NCBI GenBank assembly: GCA_964655005.1
Contig: CAZZKE010000002.1
Coordinates: 44,853 to 108,852 of the forward strand
Length of the DNA stretch: 64,000 nt
Direction of reading: 5' to 3'
Source: CAZZKE01 sp964655005
Lineage (GTDB): Bacteria > Pseudomonadota > Alphaproteobacteria > Rhodospirillales > JABHCV01
Positions 8,114 to 17,524 of the stretch are shown piece by piece; positions within the stretch are counted from its first letter, which is position 1; the number at the start of each line of letters is the position of its first letter. The notes below the pieces were generated by a model that saw nothing but the letters and a program-made list of their open reading frames with translations, did no database searches and was not told the origin of the DNA. The translations under genes were made by a program, and so were the position numbers.

Positions 8114-8575
8114 ATGCCGCGCCTATCCGGCTTTGACAGCCCATTATTACTCGGCTTCGATCATTTCGAAAGGATTCTCGACCGGGCGTCAAAAGCCTCG
8201 GCGGAAGGATATCCGCCCTATAATATTGAACAGATAGGCGAAAACAGGTTGCGCATTACCATCGCCGTCGCCGGTTTCACCATGGCCGAACTCAAGGTAT
8301 CAAGCGAAGACAACCAGGTGGTCATCCGCGGGCGCCGGCAAGAAGACGACAGCGAACGGGTCTATATGCACCGCGGCATCGCCGCCCGTCAGTTTCAGCG
8401 CAGTTTCGTGCTTGCCGAAGGCATCGAGATCAAGGGCGCCAGCCTGGATAGCGGCTTGCTGCATATTGACCTGGAACGCCTGATCCCCGAACCGGAGGTC
8501 CGGAACATCGAAATCAGGACCGCCGGCGCGGTTCGGGACGAACCGAAAACCATTAATCTGAATCCGGAAGAATAA
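8114..8575 (+). CDS. Small heat-shock protein, Hsp20/IbpA family
   Basis: 153 residues. The central alpha-crystallin domain (about 40-130) includes YNIEQIGENRLRITIAVAGF, the typical IbpA-like opening, and a conserved RGIAARQFQRSFVLAEGIE stretch. The C-terminal tail (about 129-153) is short and has no clear I-X-I motif. Such proteins are ATP-independent holdases that keep unfolding proteins soluble in the cytoplasm. The start has the strong site GAGGAG 7 bases upstream, which is base-paired in the ROSE-like leader, so translation is expected to rise with temperature. It is a single-gene unit that ends 15 bases before the convergent ptsN. Confidence 0.92.
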   Translation: MPRLSGFDSPLLLGFDHFERILDRASKASAEGYPPYNIEQIGENRLRITIAVAGFTMAELKVSSEDNQVVIRGRRQEDDSERVYMHRGIAARQFQRSFVLAEGIEIKGASLDSGLLHIDLERLIPEPEVRNIEIRTAGAVRDEPKTINLNPEE

Positions 8576-8590
8576 AATAAAAAAGGGTAT

Positions 8591-9055
8591 TCAGGCGGCC
8601 TGGGTCGCCACCGGTTCCGTCAACAGGGCGTACAGGGCTTCGTTGCTGTCCGTGCCGCGAAGTTTTTCACACACGGTCTTGTCGCGTAATAATCGCGATA
8701 CCCTGGCCAGGGCCTTCAGATGATCCGCCCCGGCGGATTCCGGGGCCAGCAGCAGAAATATCAGATCGACCGGCTGCTCGTCGATAGCCTGAAAATCGAT
8801 CGGCGTTTCCAGCCGGGCGAACAGGCCGTACAGCCTGTCCAGCTGGGCCAATTTACCATGCGGGATGGCGATGCCATTACCGACCCCGGTGGTGCCCAGG
8901 CGTTCCCGTTCCATTAAAACATCGAACACCGCGCGCTCGTGCAGGCCTACCAAATCAGCCGCCTTGCGGGCCAGATCCTGTATTGCCTGCTTTTTCGACG
9001 AGGCCCGAAGATTGGCCTCGACGCTACCCGGCGTAATAAGATCGCTAATTTCCAT
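8591..9055 (-). CDS. ptsN: Nitrogen-PTS enzyme IIA, PtsN
   Basis: 154 residues, the usual PtsN length. The phosphorylated histidine is in GNGIAIPHGKL (His66), preceded by the LMERERLGTTGVG motif. EIIA-Ntr takes phosphate from the EI-Ntr/NPr chain. It regulates by protein contact (potassium transport, sigma-54-linked and stringent responses) and not by moving sugar. It is the last gene of the leftward rpoN string, directly after hpf, the standard proteobacterial arrangement. No membrane IIB/IIC components are present in the window. Confidence 0.93.
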   Translation of the reverse strand: MEISDLITPGSVEANLRASSKKQAIQDLARKAADLVGLHERAVFDVLMERERLGTTGVGNGIAIPHGKLAQLDRLYGLFARLETPIDFQAIDEQPVDLIFLLLAPESAGADHLKALARVSRLLRDKTVCEKLRGTDSNEALYALLTEPVATQAA

Positions 9056-9094
9056 CGATTTATCCTTTGCCTAACCTTGGTGCGGCATATGTGC

Positions 9095-9673
9095 TCAGGT
9101 CTGCTCGGAATTGCTGGGATCGATCCAGCCGACGTTGCCATCGGTACGGCGGTAAACGACGTTGAATCCGCCGTGGGCGCGGTTACGGAACATCATCGCC
9201 GGGGTATCGGCCAGGTCCATGCGCATCACCGCTTCGGCGACCGTCAGGGTGGCTATCTTGTGCGGCATTTCGGCGACAATCGTCGGCGCGTCTTCTTCCG
9301 ACAATTCCTGATCGCCCTGTTCGCTCTCGATGATCGAATACTGGGCCGGCATCAATTCATCATCGCCCGGGCCGTTCCTGTGATGGTTGTTGATACGCCC
9401 CTTGTAGCGGCGCAGCTGCTTCGATATTCGGCCCAGCGCATTATCGAAGCTGGCATAGGCATCGTCGGCGCTGGCGCCGCCCTGCATCACCATGCCGCGA
9501 CCGGCATGAACGGATATTTCGGCATGAAAACCGTGGCCGTCCTTAGAGAAGATCACCGTCGAATCGATCGCATTTTCGAAATATTTCTTGACCGATGAGC
9601 GGAGTTGACTCTCGACATGGCCGCGTAGCGCGTCGCCAACATCGATTTGTTTGCCTTTAACAGATATTTCCAT
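9095..9673 (-). CDS. hpf: Ribosome hibernation promoting factor, long form
   Basis: 192 residues from ATG 9673 (MEISVKGKQIDVG). An upstream in-frame start at 9772 adds an unconserved tail and is not used. The N-terminal S30AE domain (1-100) binds the decoding centre of the 30S subunit. The C-terminal domain (about 135-190, with RMDLADTPAMMFRN and GGFNVVYRRTDGNVGWID) is the dimerisation domain that makes 100S ribosomes in the long-form proteins. It lies between rpoN and ptsN. A separate promoter (TTGACA and TAGGTT, 17 bp apart) is present upstream at 9830-9858 on this strand, so it can be expressed apart from rpoN. Confidence 0.93.
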   Translation of the reverse strand: MEISVKGKQIDVGDALRGHVESQLRSSVKKYFENAIDSTVIFSKDGHGFHAEISVHAGRGMVMQGGASADDAYASFDNALGRISKQLRRYKGRINNHHRNGPGDDELMPAQYSIIESEQGDQELSEEDAPTIVAEMPHKIATLTVAEAVMRMDLADTPAMMFRNRAHGGFNVVYRRTDGNVGWIDPSNSEQT

Positions 9674-9829
9674 TGATAAGCGCCGCCCTGCCTTGCATTG
9701 GGCCGTTTGGCGTCCTTGATCGTTGCACGAACCGGTTCCGTTCCGGGCCTGTATATTGGCCGCCTTTATCACCTTCCGGACGAGTCCTGAAAATTACAGC
9801 ACATATGCCAAAAAGCGATGAAGGCCCGG

Positions 9830-9858
9830 AACCTAGAGGCCCGTTCACGCGGTGTCAA
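9830..9858 (-). promoter_or_regulatory. Probable sigma-70 type promoter for hpf-ptsN
   Basis: On the minus strand, TTGACA (9858-9853), a 17-base spacer, then TAGGTT (9835-9830). The -35 box is perfect; the -10 box keeps TA and the final T. The transcript would start near 9823 with a leader of about 150 bases before hpf. Confidence 0.5.
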
Positions 9859-9900
9859 TAGGCTGATTTAAGCGAGTACGCATTCATCCGACCATTCACC

Positions 9901-11463
9901 CTAAAGAACGGATTTTTTCTCACGCCGCCGTTGGACAGACGACGGAATACCCAGCGATTCCCGATATTTCGCAACCGTCCGCCTCGCGATATCGACGCCG
10001 CTACCCTTCAAGATAGTAACGATCTTGTCATCGGACAATATCTTGTCGGAAGATTCCGCATCAATCAGTTTCTTGATACGGTCACGGACCGACTCGGCGG
10101 AATGGGCCTGGCCGCCCGACGAATTGGCGATCGCCGCGCTGAAAAAATATTTGAGCTCGAAAATTCCCCTCGGCGTGGCAATGTATTTATTCGAGGTGAC
10201 CCGGGACACCGTGCTTTCGTGCATTTCGATGACATCGGCGATATCGCGCAGGATCAGCGGCCGCATGTGCCGTACGCCGTGAGCAAAAAAATCATCCTGC
10301 TGGCGAACGATTTCACCGGCCACCTTGAGGATCGTCGTCGCCCGCTGATGCAGGGATTTAACCAGCCAGTTCGCCGACTGGTGGCATTCATTGATATATC
10401 GCTTGTCGGCCTTCGAATTCGCCGCCTTGCTGATTTTCGCGAAATAGCTGTTATTGACCAGAACCCTGGGCAGGGTCGCCGCATTCAGTTCAATGATCCA
10501 TTCGCCGCCCTGCTGCCCCCGCATGATAACATCGGGAATCACCGGTTCGCTGACCACATTATCGAATTCCGCCGCCGGCTTCGGGTTCAGGTCCCTGATT
10601 TCAGCGACCATGTCCATGATATCCTCGCGATCGAGCCCGCATATTTCCATCAGGCCGTGCAGGTCGCGCCTGGCCAGCAGGTCGAGATTATCCAGCATTG
10701 TCTGCATGGCCGGGTCCAGCCGGTCCAGTTCCCGCAATTGCAGGGCCAGACATTCGGCCAGATCGCGGGCGAAAATTCCGGGCGGGTCAAAGGTCTGCAA
10801 GACGCCGAGCACGGCCTCGACTTTTCCCATCGGGCAACCCAGAAGATCCGCCACCTGGGCCAGTTCGCCGGCGACATATCCGGAATCGTTCAGCAGATCG
10901 ATCAACTGCGCCACGATCATTTTGTCGACGGCATCAAAAAACGACATCGCCGCCTGTTCATTCAGATGATCGCGCAGACTGGCCTTGCCCGAGACGGTCT
11001 CTTCCATATCGGGCATGGCGCCATCGAAGTTACCGCCCGATCCCCAATCCGAAAATGCCGTTTCGCCGGAACCGCCGCTGGCCATGTCGGCTTCCGAAAA
11101 TCCATCCGAGGCCCCGTCATTATCGATTTCAACATCCATGCTGTCGCTTCTCGCCGCGGCGTCCTGGCCGGCGTCATCCAGGTTCACGGCTTTCAGTTCG
11201 CCATCGGAATCAAAATTTTCACGGCCCGGATCGCCTTCGTAAACGTCGCCTTCGCCGCCGGCGCCATCGGGACCGCCCAGACCGTCCTGTTCGGGCTCCG
11301 ACTGTTTGGAGCTTTCAAGCAAGGGGTTTTGCTCTAGTTCCTGTTCGACATATTCAACCAGTTCAAGGTTGGACAGGGCGAGCAGCTTGATGGCCTGCTG
11401 CAATTGCGGCGTCATCACCAGCGACTGGCTCTGGCGCATGTCGAGGCGCGGGCTCAGCACCAT
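9901..11463 (-). CDS. rpoN: RNA polymerase sigma-54 factor RpoN
   Basis: 520 residues with all regions of sigma-54. Region I is Gln/Leu-rich (SLVMTPQLQQAIKLLALSN). A long acidic, low-complexity region II follows (about 60-165, rich in Asp/Glu/Gly). The core-binding region comes next. The DNA-binding part has the HTH ADVIEMHESTVSRVTSNKY and the diagnostic RpoN box in ARRTVAKYRESL. It directs activator-dependent transcription from -24/-12 promoters. Its place after lptB and before hpf/ptsN is the conserved proteobacterial order. Confidence 0.96.
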   Translation of the reverse strand: MVLSPRLDMRQSQSLVMTPQLQQAIKLLALSNLELVEYVEQELEQNPLLESSKQSEPEQDGLGGPDGAGGEGDVYEGDPGRENFDSDGELKAVNLDDAGQDAAARSDSMDVEIDNDGASDGFSEADMASGGSGETAFSDWGSGGNFDGAMPDMEETVSGKASLRDHLNEQAAMSFFDAVDKMIVAQLIDLLNDSGYVAGELAQVADLLGCPMGKVEAVLGVLQTFDPPGIFARDLAECLALQLRELDRLDPAMQTMLDNLDLLARRDLHGLMEICGLDREDIMDMVAEIRDLNPKPAAEFDNVVSEPVIPDVIMRGQQGGEWIIELNAATLPRVLVNNSYFAKISKAANSKADKRYINECHQSANWLVKSLHQRATTILKVAGEIVRQQDDFFAHGVRHMRPLILRDIADVIEMHESTVSRVTSNKYIATPRGIFELKYFFSAAIANSSGGQAHSAESVRDRIKKLIDAESSDKILSDDKIVTILKGSGVDIARRTVAKYRESLGIPSSVQRRREKKSVL

Positions 11464-11502
11464 GATGCTGTCCCGTCAGACCCGGCGGAAGGGAAGTTCA
11501 TG

Positions 11503-12339
11503 TTAAAGACTGAAGCTGTCACCCAAATACACACGCCTGACGTCTTCGTTGCCGACGATGTCGGACGGCGCGCCTTCCATAAGCATCATCCCGTCATGAA
11601 TAATGTAGGCGCGATCAATAACATCCAGGGTCTCGCGGACATTGTGATCGGTTATAAGGACGCCGATGCCACGATCCTTCAGATGGGCGACCAGGTCGCG
11701 GATATCGCCAACGGCTATTGGATCGATACCGGCGAAGGGTTCATCAAGCAGGATAAAGTGTGGATTAGAGGCGAGGGCGCGGGCGATTTCGACCCGCCGG
11801 CGCTCGCCGCCCGATAGCGCCAGCGCCGGCGTCCGGCGCAGGTGGGTAATCGAGAATTCGGCCAGCAGGGCGTCCAGAATGGCTTCCCGCCGCTCCCGGG
11901 ACGACTCGACCACTTCAAGCACGGCGCGAATGTTGTTTTCCACGTTCATGCCGCGAAAAATAGAGGCCTCCTGCGGCAGATAGCCGATTCCCAGACGCGC
12001 CCGCCGATACATTGGCAATTCCGTAATGTCGTTGCCATCAAGCATGACGGAACCATAATCGAGCGGGATAAGACCGGTAATCATATAGAAACACGTCGTC
12101 TTCCCGGCCCCGTTCGGCCCCAGTAGGCCGACCACCTCGCCGCGCCGGATCGACAGGCTGACACCGCGCACGACCGGGCGTTTCTTGAAGCGTTTTCCCA
12201 TGTTCGAGGCACACAAACCGCGATCGCTTTCGGCGATCAGCCTGGGACCATTAGCCGATTCCGACGACGCCGGACCGGACGGCTTCGCGGTCAGGTCATG
12301 GACCTTGTCGTAAATTCCTGATGTGGATTTATCGGTCAT
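11503..12339 (-). CDS. lptB: LPS export ABC transporter ATP-binding protein LptB
   Basis: 278 residues. Walker A GPNGAGKT starts at residue 74; the signature ALSGGERRRVEIARAL, Walker B HFILLDEPFAGIDPIAV and switch His in LITDHNV are intact. LptB dimers drive extraction of lipopolysaccharide from the inner membrane with LptFG. The first 45 or so residues form a hydrophilic extension not found in the short E. coli protein, so a start nearer the core is possible. Gene order lptC-lptA-lptB-rpoN is preserved, 51 bases after lptA. Confidence 0.95.
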   Translation of the reverse strand: MTDKSTSGIYDKVHDLTAKPSGPASSESANGPRLIAESDRGLCASNMGKRFKKRPVVRGVSLSIRRGEVVGLLGPNGAGKTTCFYMITGLIPLDYGSVMLDGNDITELPMYRRARLGIGYLPQEASIFRGMNVENNIRAVLEVVESSRERREAILDALLAEFSITHLRRTPALALSGGERRRVEIARALASNPHFILLDEPFAGIDPIAVGDIRDLVAHLKDRGIGVLITDHNVRETLDVIDRAYIIHDGMMLMEGAPSDIVGNEDVRRVYLGDSFSL

Positions 12340-12390
12340 AATGCCGGATTTTATCCTCTTGTTCCTAAAAAAAACTGTTTAACGTATTTT

Positions 12391-13209
12391 CTACTTCTGT
12401 TTCGGTTTTGCCGAGCCCGGGCGAAACACGCCACCGACCTGGCGGCCGCCCGACCCCTTGCAGCCAAACAACTTGCTAACGCCGGAATTAAGATTTACCT
12501 GCGCCTTGCAGCCATCCAGTACATTGCCGTCACGGGTCAATTTTACGGAATCCGTCAGCGTTACAATACCGCTGCCGACATCGTAGATCGCTCGTTTCGA
12601 CGTCACCTGTTCGGTCCCGGTCACAATTTTGACGCCATCGAATGCCTCGATTCGACGGACCGCGTTCTGACCGGCCCGGTTCTTGCCGAAATAGGCGACC
12701 AGAACATCCGCATTAAGCTTTTTACCGCCGCTTACGGCCATCGCATCGCCGCGCGCCACCGCCATTTTTTTGCGTTCCCAGTATTCCAGCTGTTCATTGG
12801 CGGTAATGACATCGCCGGCGGTGACCAGGCGTACCTTGCCGCCGCTCAGGACCAAAATGGCGTTATCGACATCGTAGACGCCATGTTCGCCATAGGCCTT
12901 TTCGCCCGGCGTTTCGATGCGAACGTGGCCGACCGCGTCAAGCCGCCAGATTTCCGTGCCGCCCTTGGCCAGTTTGCGGTAATAGGCCTGAAGTTCGTCG
13001 CCATACACGGTAACATCGCCGCGCACGGCCCGGGCATTGCCTCGGGCCAGAAAGGTCAGTTTTTCCTGCTGCCATTCGATCCCGTCATCGGCGAACACTT
13101 CAATCGGAACATCGGAATCGCCACTGGCGAAATTAAGGCCCTGGGCGAGGGCCGGCGGCGTCGCCGCAAATATGACGAGCGCGGCCAGATATCCGAGTTT
13201 GCCGATCAT
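12391..13209 (-). CDS. lptA: LPS transport periplasmic protein LptA
   Basis: 272 residues with a signal peptide (hydrophobic 5-20, cleavage near ALA-QG at 22-23). An OstA/LptA beta-jellyroll domain follows (ANEQLEYWERKKMAVARGDA and VTSKRAIYDVGSGIVTLTDSVKL). LptA polymers form the bridge that carries LPS across the periplasm to LptD. It is longer than E. coli LptA because of a Cys-containing tail (GCKAQVNLN, SKLFGCKGSGG). Its start overlaps the lptC stop by an ATGA, so the two are translationally coupled. Confidence 0.9.
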   Translation of the reverse strand: MIGKLGYLAALVIFAATPPALAQGLNFASGDSDVPIEVFADDGIEWQQEKLTFLARGNARAVRGDVTVYGDELQAYYRKLAKGGTEIWRLDAVGHVRIETPGEKAYGEHGVYDVDNAILVLSGGKVRLVTAGDVITANEQLEYWERKKMAVARGDAMAVSGGKKLNADVLVAYFGKNRAGQNAVRRIEAFDGVKIVTGTEQVTSKRAIYDVGSGIVTLTDSVKLTRDGNVLDGCKAQVNLNSGVSKLFGCKGSGGRQVGGVFRPGSAKPKQK

Positions 13210-13961
13210 TGGCCAGCTTTTTCCGGGGCGCTGGCGCCGGGATATATGGTCAACTTCGACTTGCCGGAAAAAACCACGGTTTTCCCCTTGTCGAGCAGCC
13301 GAAACCCTTCCGCCACGACATGGCCGAAAGGCCCCTGGCCTTCGACCGGCAGGTTGCCCGAAGCCGACCCATTGGACAGGTCCACATCAATTTTTTCGGT
13401 ACGGAATTCGTATCCTGAATCGTGGAACAGGTTGACCCCGCCCTCCAGCGACAGTTTTTCGTCCTGGCGCGAGAAATAACCGATGCTGGCCGTTACTACC
13501 AACCACGAGCCATCTTCGAGAGATATATCGGCCTTCGGTTTCTCCAGTTCCACCCGGCGGTCGTCCGACAGCAGGTTTTTCGCCAGATCGGCGGTTATTG
13601 AAAAAGTCTGGCGGCGTTTGTCGGCGCCGAAATATCGTGGATTAATCATCGACGGATCGACCCCGTCACCGATCTTAAAGGCGGAAAAACCAAGGCCGAA
13701 TTTGGTGTCCTGCATTTTCAGGTTCGGCCAGACAATTACCAGGACGATCAGCAACAGGGCGATAAACGGCAGCAAAATTTTCATCATCGAGACAAAGCTG
13801 CTGTACCCGGTGGAATGTTCGCGCGGCGTCCGGCGGCCATGATCGGCCAAATCCGAACTGAACATGCCCAGCCGTCCGGGACCGGTAATTTTCTTGCCGC
13901 CCGCCGCCTCGGCGCCATTCGGCAGGGCGCTGGCGCCGGGAACCGAGACTGGCGCCGTCAT
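13206..13961 (-). CDS. lptC: LPS export protein LptC
   Basis: 251 residues. One transmembrane helix (about 59-79, MMKILLPFIALLLIVLVIVWP) follows a 58-residue cytoplasmic N-terminus, longer than usual. The periplasmic domain (85-245) has the LptC jellyroll pattern, including MINPRYFGADKRRQTFSITA as seen in alphaproteobacterial members. LptC receives LPS from LptFG and hands it to LptA. It overlaps kdsD by one base upstream and lptA by four downstream. Confidence 0.88.
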   Translation of the reverse strand: MTAPVSVPGASALPNGAEAAGGKKITGPGRLGMFSSDLADHGRRTPREHSTGYSSFVSMMKILLPFIALLLIVLVIVWPNLKMQDTKFGLGFSAFKIGDGVDPSMINPRYFGADKRRQTFSITADLAKNLLSDDRRVELEKPKADISLEDGSWLVVTASIGYFSRQDEKLSLEGGVNLFHDSGYEFRTEKIDVDLSNGSASGNLPVEGQGPFGHVVAEGFRLLDKGKTVVFSGKSKLTIYPGASAPEKAGQ

Positions 13962-14962
13962 CAGGCTATTCCCGCGCGCAGGCAGTCGTGAATATGAATG
14001 ATGCCAACGGGTATCCCGTCCTCGACGATAAACAGGGTCGTGATCGCCATCGTATTCATAATATGCAGGGCTTCGCTGGCCAGGGAACCGGACCGGACGG
14101 TCCGCGCGCCGCCGGTCATAACGTCAAGGGTTGTCCGCTGTAGCAGGTTATCGCTCATGTGGCGACGCAAGTCGCCATCGGTAATTATCCCCATTAACCC
14201 GCCACGATTATCGACAACGCCCAGACAGCCGAAGCTTTTCGCGGTCATATGCAGTATCGCCACCGACATTTTTTCGTCGGCGGCGATCAGGGGCAAGGCA
14301 TCGCCCACATGCATGATGTCATCGACCTTGAGAAGCCGGCGGCCCAGTTTGCCGCCGGGATGAAATACCTGGAAGTCATCCAGGGAAAATCCTTTTCGTT
14401 CCAGCATGGCCACGGCCAGGGCGTCGCCAAGGGCCAGCATCATCGTGGTCGACGTGGTCGGGGCCGCGGTAATGGCGCAGGCCTCGGCGTGGGCCGGCAG
14501 CACCAGGGCGACATCGGCGGCCCGGGCAAGCGTACTGCCGCTTTTGCCGGTAATGCCAATCAGGGGGATATTGAAGCGCCTGGAATAGGCCACAATATCG
14601 GCCAGTTCCGTCGTTTCACCGGAATTGGCCAGGGCGACGACCAGATCGTCCTTGGTAATCATCCCCAGGTCACCGTGACTGGCTTCGCCGGGGTGAACGT
14701 ACATCGCCGGGGTGCCGGTGGACGCCAGGGTCGCCGCGATCTTGCGCCCGATATGACCGCTTTTGCCCATCCCGGTAACCACGGCGCGGCCCTTCATGGC
14801 GCCGAGCAGGTCCAGCGCCGCGATAAAAGACTGATCCAGGCTGGCCGACAAGGCCCGCAGGCCCTCGATTTCCTGGCGCAGGACATCTTTCGCGGTTTCG
14901 ACCAAATCCGATACCGCACCGTCTTGTTTCAGGGGTCGTTCCAGGGTCATTTGGTCAATCAT
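13961..14962 (-). CDS. kdsD: Arabinose-5-phosphate isomerase KdsD (KpsF/GutQ family)
   Basis: 333 residues: a sugar isomerase (SIS) domain (about 45-190, GMGKSGHIGRKIAATLASTG and ALANSGETTEL) and two CBS domains (about 215-330, ending TLFIVEDGIPVGIIHIHD). It converts ribulose-5-phosphate to arabinose-5-phosphate, the first committed step of KDO synthesis for LPS. This explains its position at the head of the lpt genes. Length and domain order are standard. Confidence 0.94.
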   Translation of the reverse strand: MIDQMTLERPLKQDGAVSDLVETAKDVLRQEIEGLRALSASLDQSFIAALDLLGAMKGRAVVTGMGKSGHIGRKIAATLASTGTPAMYVHPGEASHGDLGMITKDDLVVALANSGETTELADIVAYSRRFNIPLIGITGKSGSTLARAADVALVLPAHAEACAITAAPTTSTTMMLALGDALAVAMLERKGFSLDDFQVFHPGGKLGRRLLKVDDIMHVGDALPLIAADEKMSVAILHMTAKSFGCLGVVDNRGGLMGIITDGDLRRHMSDNLLQRTTLDVMTGGARTVRSGSLASEALHIMNTMAITTLFIVEDGIPVGIIHIHDCLRAGIA

Positions 14963-15088
14963 GATGTGTTAAAATAATGCGGCCATGCAAGCGCCGTGCC
15001 CGTGACCCGCCGAGTATGCGGCCAACATGGCAATCGGTCAATTAAATCAAGGTTCACAAAGATTTTATCAACCGGAAAGAATTATCGG

Positions 15089-15724
15089 TCAGTGGCTGAA
15101 AATATCCAGATCGTTCCAGCCGTTCAGGTCAAGCTGGCAGCGGTTCGGAATAAAATCGAAACACGGGGACAACAGGCCATCACGGCCCTCGCGGACCAGC
15201 ATATCGTCGAGTTTCTGGCGCAGGGCGTGCAGATACAGCACGTCCGAGGCGGCGTATCTGACCTGTTCGTCGGACAGGGTCGCGGCGCCCCAGTCGGAAG
15301 ACTGTTGTTCCTTGGAAATTTCCACGCCCAGCAGTTCCCGGCACAGCGCCTTAAGGCCATGCGCATCGGTGTAGGTGCGGGCCAGTTTCGAGGCAATCTT
15401 GGTGCAGTAGAGCGGCGTGCAGACGACACCCAGATAACGGGCGATGATGGCGACATCGAAACGGGCATAGTGGAACAGCTTGGTTTTAGAGGGATCGGAC
15501 AGCAATTTTTTCAGGTTAGGGGCCTGATAGGCGCCGGGTGCGAACTTGACAAGATGGGCGGCGCCATCGCCGCCCGACAGCTGGACAACACACAGACGGT
15601 CCCGGTACGGGACAAGGCCCAGCGTTTCGGTATCTATGGCGATGCTGTCGCCGAAACAGACATCCGCCGGCAGGTCGCCCTCATGAATGTCAATCCGCGC
15701 ATCTCTGGCATCGACTATTTTCAC
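15089..15724 (-). CDS. Ribonuclease D-like 3'-5' exonuclease
   Basis: 211 residues, a stand-alone DEDD exonuclease domain without the HRDC domains of E. coli RNase D. Exo I IAIDTETLGL, Exo II LFHYARFDVAII and Exo III YAASDVLYLH carry the four acidic residues and the Tyr of the DEDDy class. It should trim RNA 3' ends, for example tRNA precursors. A tRNA-Leu gene lies 68 bases upstream in the same direction. It precedes kdsD with a 126-base gap (14963-15088) in which I see nothing else. Short RNase D proteins of this size are usual in alphaproteobacteria. Confidence 0.88.
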   Translation of the reverse strand: MKIVDARDARIDIHEGDLPADVCFGDSIAIDTETLGLVPYRDRLCVVQLSGGDGAAHLVKFAPGAYQAPNLKKLLSDPSKTKLFHYARFDVAIIARYLGVVCTPLYCTKIASKLARTYTDAHGLKALCRELLGVEISKEQQSSDWGAATLSDEQVRYAASDVLYLHALRQKLDDMLVREGRDGLLSPCFDFIPNRCQLDLNGWNDLDIFSH

Positions 15725-15792
15725 CTGATCGCTCCCCCGAGCTGGTCCATAAAGATTTTTATAAACAATATTAAATCTAATATAAGGGAAAA

Positions 15793-15879
<87 letters not shown>

Positions 15880-16035
15880 AAGTGGGGCATATTTCCGCCT
15901 AAATGCTGCGGAGGCACAGTCGTTACCCTCCACGCATGGCATTGTCAACAAAATCGGTATATTTCGTAGGTATTACCGACCCGAATGTGCCATTGTGTCA
16001 ACACGATCCACAATTGATTTCGGGAGACTGCCCAC

Positions 16036-17049
16036 ATGTCGCATCGCATCGTCACGATCTTCGGCGGGTCCGGGTTTATCGGGCGCCATCTGGTCCGGCG
16101 GCTGGCCCGGCAGGGGGCGACGGTCCGGGTCGCCCAGCGCGATACCGAAGCCGCGTTATTTTTGAAGACCATGGGCAATGTCGGGCAGATCGTGCCGGTC
16201 TACGCCGACGTTACCGACCCGGTAAGCGTCGCCGCCGCCATGCAGGGCGCCGACCAGGCGGTTAATCTGGTCGGTATTCTGGCCGAAAAAGGCAAGCGGA
16301 CGTTCGAACGCATTCACGTCGATGGCGCCGCCAATGTCGCCGCCGCCGCCAGGGACGCGGGAATCGGGCGGCTGGTCCAGATGTCGGCCCTGGGCGCCGA
16401 TGCCGGCGCCTCGTCCGTCTACGCCAAATCCAGGGCCGCTGGCGAACAGGCCGCCAGAGACGGCTATGGCGATGTCAGCATCGTCAGGCCCGGCGTGGTC
16501 ATGGGGGCGGAGGACCGGTTCTTTAACCTGTTCGCCGGGATTTCGCGATTTTCCATGGTATTGCCGGTGTTCGGCTGCCCGGTAATTCCGAAAATTACCC
16601 TGTTCGGAGCGGACGGCCCGGTCAGTTTTGATTTCTACGGCGATGGCGGGACCCGTCTGCAACCGGTATTCGTCGGCGATGTGGCGAGCGCCATAACCGC
16701 CATCCTGGACGACCCGGCCAGCGCCGGCCGGACATATGAGCTGGGAGGCCCCCATATTTACAGCTTCAAGCAACTGATGGAGCTGTTGCTGCGTGAAACC
16801 GGCCGTTCGCGCCTGCTGGTTCCGGTACCCTTCCCGCTGGCCTCGTTCTGGGCCTGGTTCCTGGAGAAATTACCGAACCCGCCGCTGACCCGCGATCAGG
16901 TAACATTGTTGAAATCGGACACCGTGGTTTCCGGAGATTTCCCTGGATTCGAGGATTTGGCGATAACGCCGATGGCGGCGGAAGCGGTGCTGCCGACCTA
17001 CCTGCACCGTTTTCGCCCACCCGCCCGGCGCAGCCTGCGGCAAGGCTGA
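16036..17049 (+). CDS. NDUFA9-like NAD(P)-binding protein
   Basis: 337 residues of the atypical short-chain dehydrogenase type. The Rossmann motif FGGSGFIGRHLVRRL is at residues 9-23, followed by VNLVGIL and a Tyr-Lys pair in SSVYAKSRAAGE. This is the alphaproteobacterial relative of mitochondrial complex I accessory subunit NDUFA9, often found apart from the nuo operon. The role in bacteria is not settled: complex I stability or quinone-related chemistry has been proposed. It is a rightward single gene between tRNA-Leu and the marR gene. Confidence 0.85.
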   Translation: MSHRIVTIFGGSGFIGRHLVRRLARQGATVRVAQRDTEAALFLKTMGNVGQIVPVYADVTDPVSVAAAMQGADQAVNLVGILAEKGKRTFERIHVDGAANVAAAARDAGIGRLVQMSALGADAGASSVYAKSRAAGEQAARDGYGDVSIVRPGVVMGAEDRFFNLFAGISRFSMVLPVFGCPVIPKITLFGADGPVSFDFYGDGGTRLQPVFVGDVASAITAILDDPASAGRTYELGGPHIYSFKQLMELLLRETGRSRLLVPVPFPLASFWAWFLEKLPNPPLTRDQVTLLKSDTVVSGDFPGFEDLAITPMAAEAVLPTYLHRFRPPARRSLRQG

Positions 17050-17062
17050 ACGATAACCGCTT

Positions 17063-17431
17063 TCAGTTTTCCAGTTGGCGACCGGCGGCGACGATCAGTT
17101 CGCCATATTCCCGCAAGAACACCGAGCCGCGAACGGTGCGCTGGATAAGAACACTGCGGCGGTCGTCCTGGTCGGGTTTACGCTTCAGCAATTGCAGTTC
17201 GCTCAGGCGATCGAGGGCGCGGGTAATCGCCGGTTTCGAAACTTTCAGGGCTGCCGCCAGCCCCCGCACGGTGTGCGGCGGCGGGGTCAGGTATACGGTC
17301 AGCAACAGCGCCATTTGCCGGGCCGATAAGTCCGGCGCGTCGCGCCGGACGCTGGTCACACTGGCCCGCCGCCATAAATCCAGCGCCTGCAATTCTTCCA
17401 GTTCAATGGCCATTCCGGACCGCCCCCACAA
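17063..17431 (-). CDS. MarR-family transcriptional regulator
   Basis: 122 residues with a winged-helix domain: LSARQMALLLTVYL, recognition helix region ALKVSKPAITRALDRL, and wing KRKPDQDDRRSVLIQRT, the DxRS signature of MarR proteins. A start at the seventh codon (MAIELEE) is equally possible. It lies downstream of pepA on the same strand with a 93-base gap, so it may share that transcript or have its own promoter. Ligand and targets are not evident. Confidence 0.85.
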   Translation of the reverse strand: MWGRSGMAIELEELQALDLWRRASVTSVRRDAPDLSARQMALLLTVYLTPPPHTVRGLAAALKVSKPAITRALDRLSELQLLKRKPDQDDRRSVLIQRTVRGSVFLREYGELIVAAGRQLEN

Positions 17432-17524
17432 TCATTCCGCTTGCAAAACTTCTAGCCGATTTAGCCCCCGAAATGCAACAAAAAAGCCGGGGGAAGGGCA
17501 ACAATTACCGGGGGCGAGTTATAT

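Noticed and set aside
17480..17516. CCGGGGG pair after pepA as a terminator
   Set aside because: The two copies are direct, not inverted, so they cannot form a hairpin.
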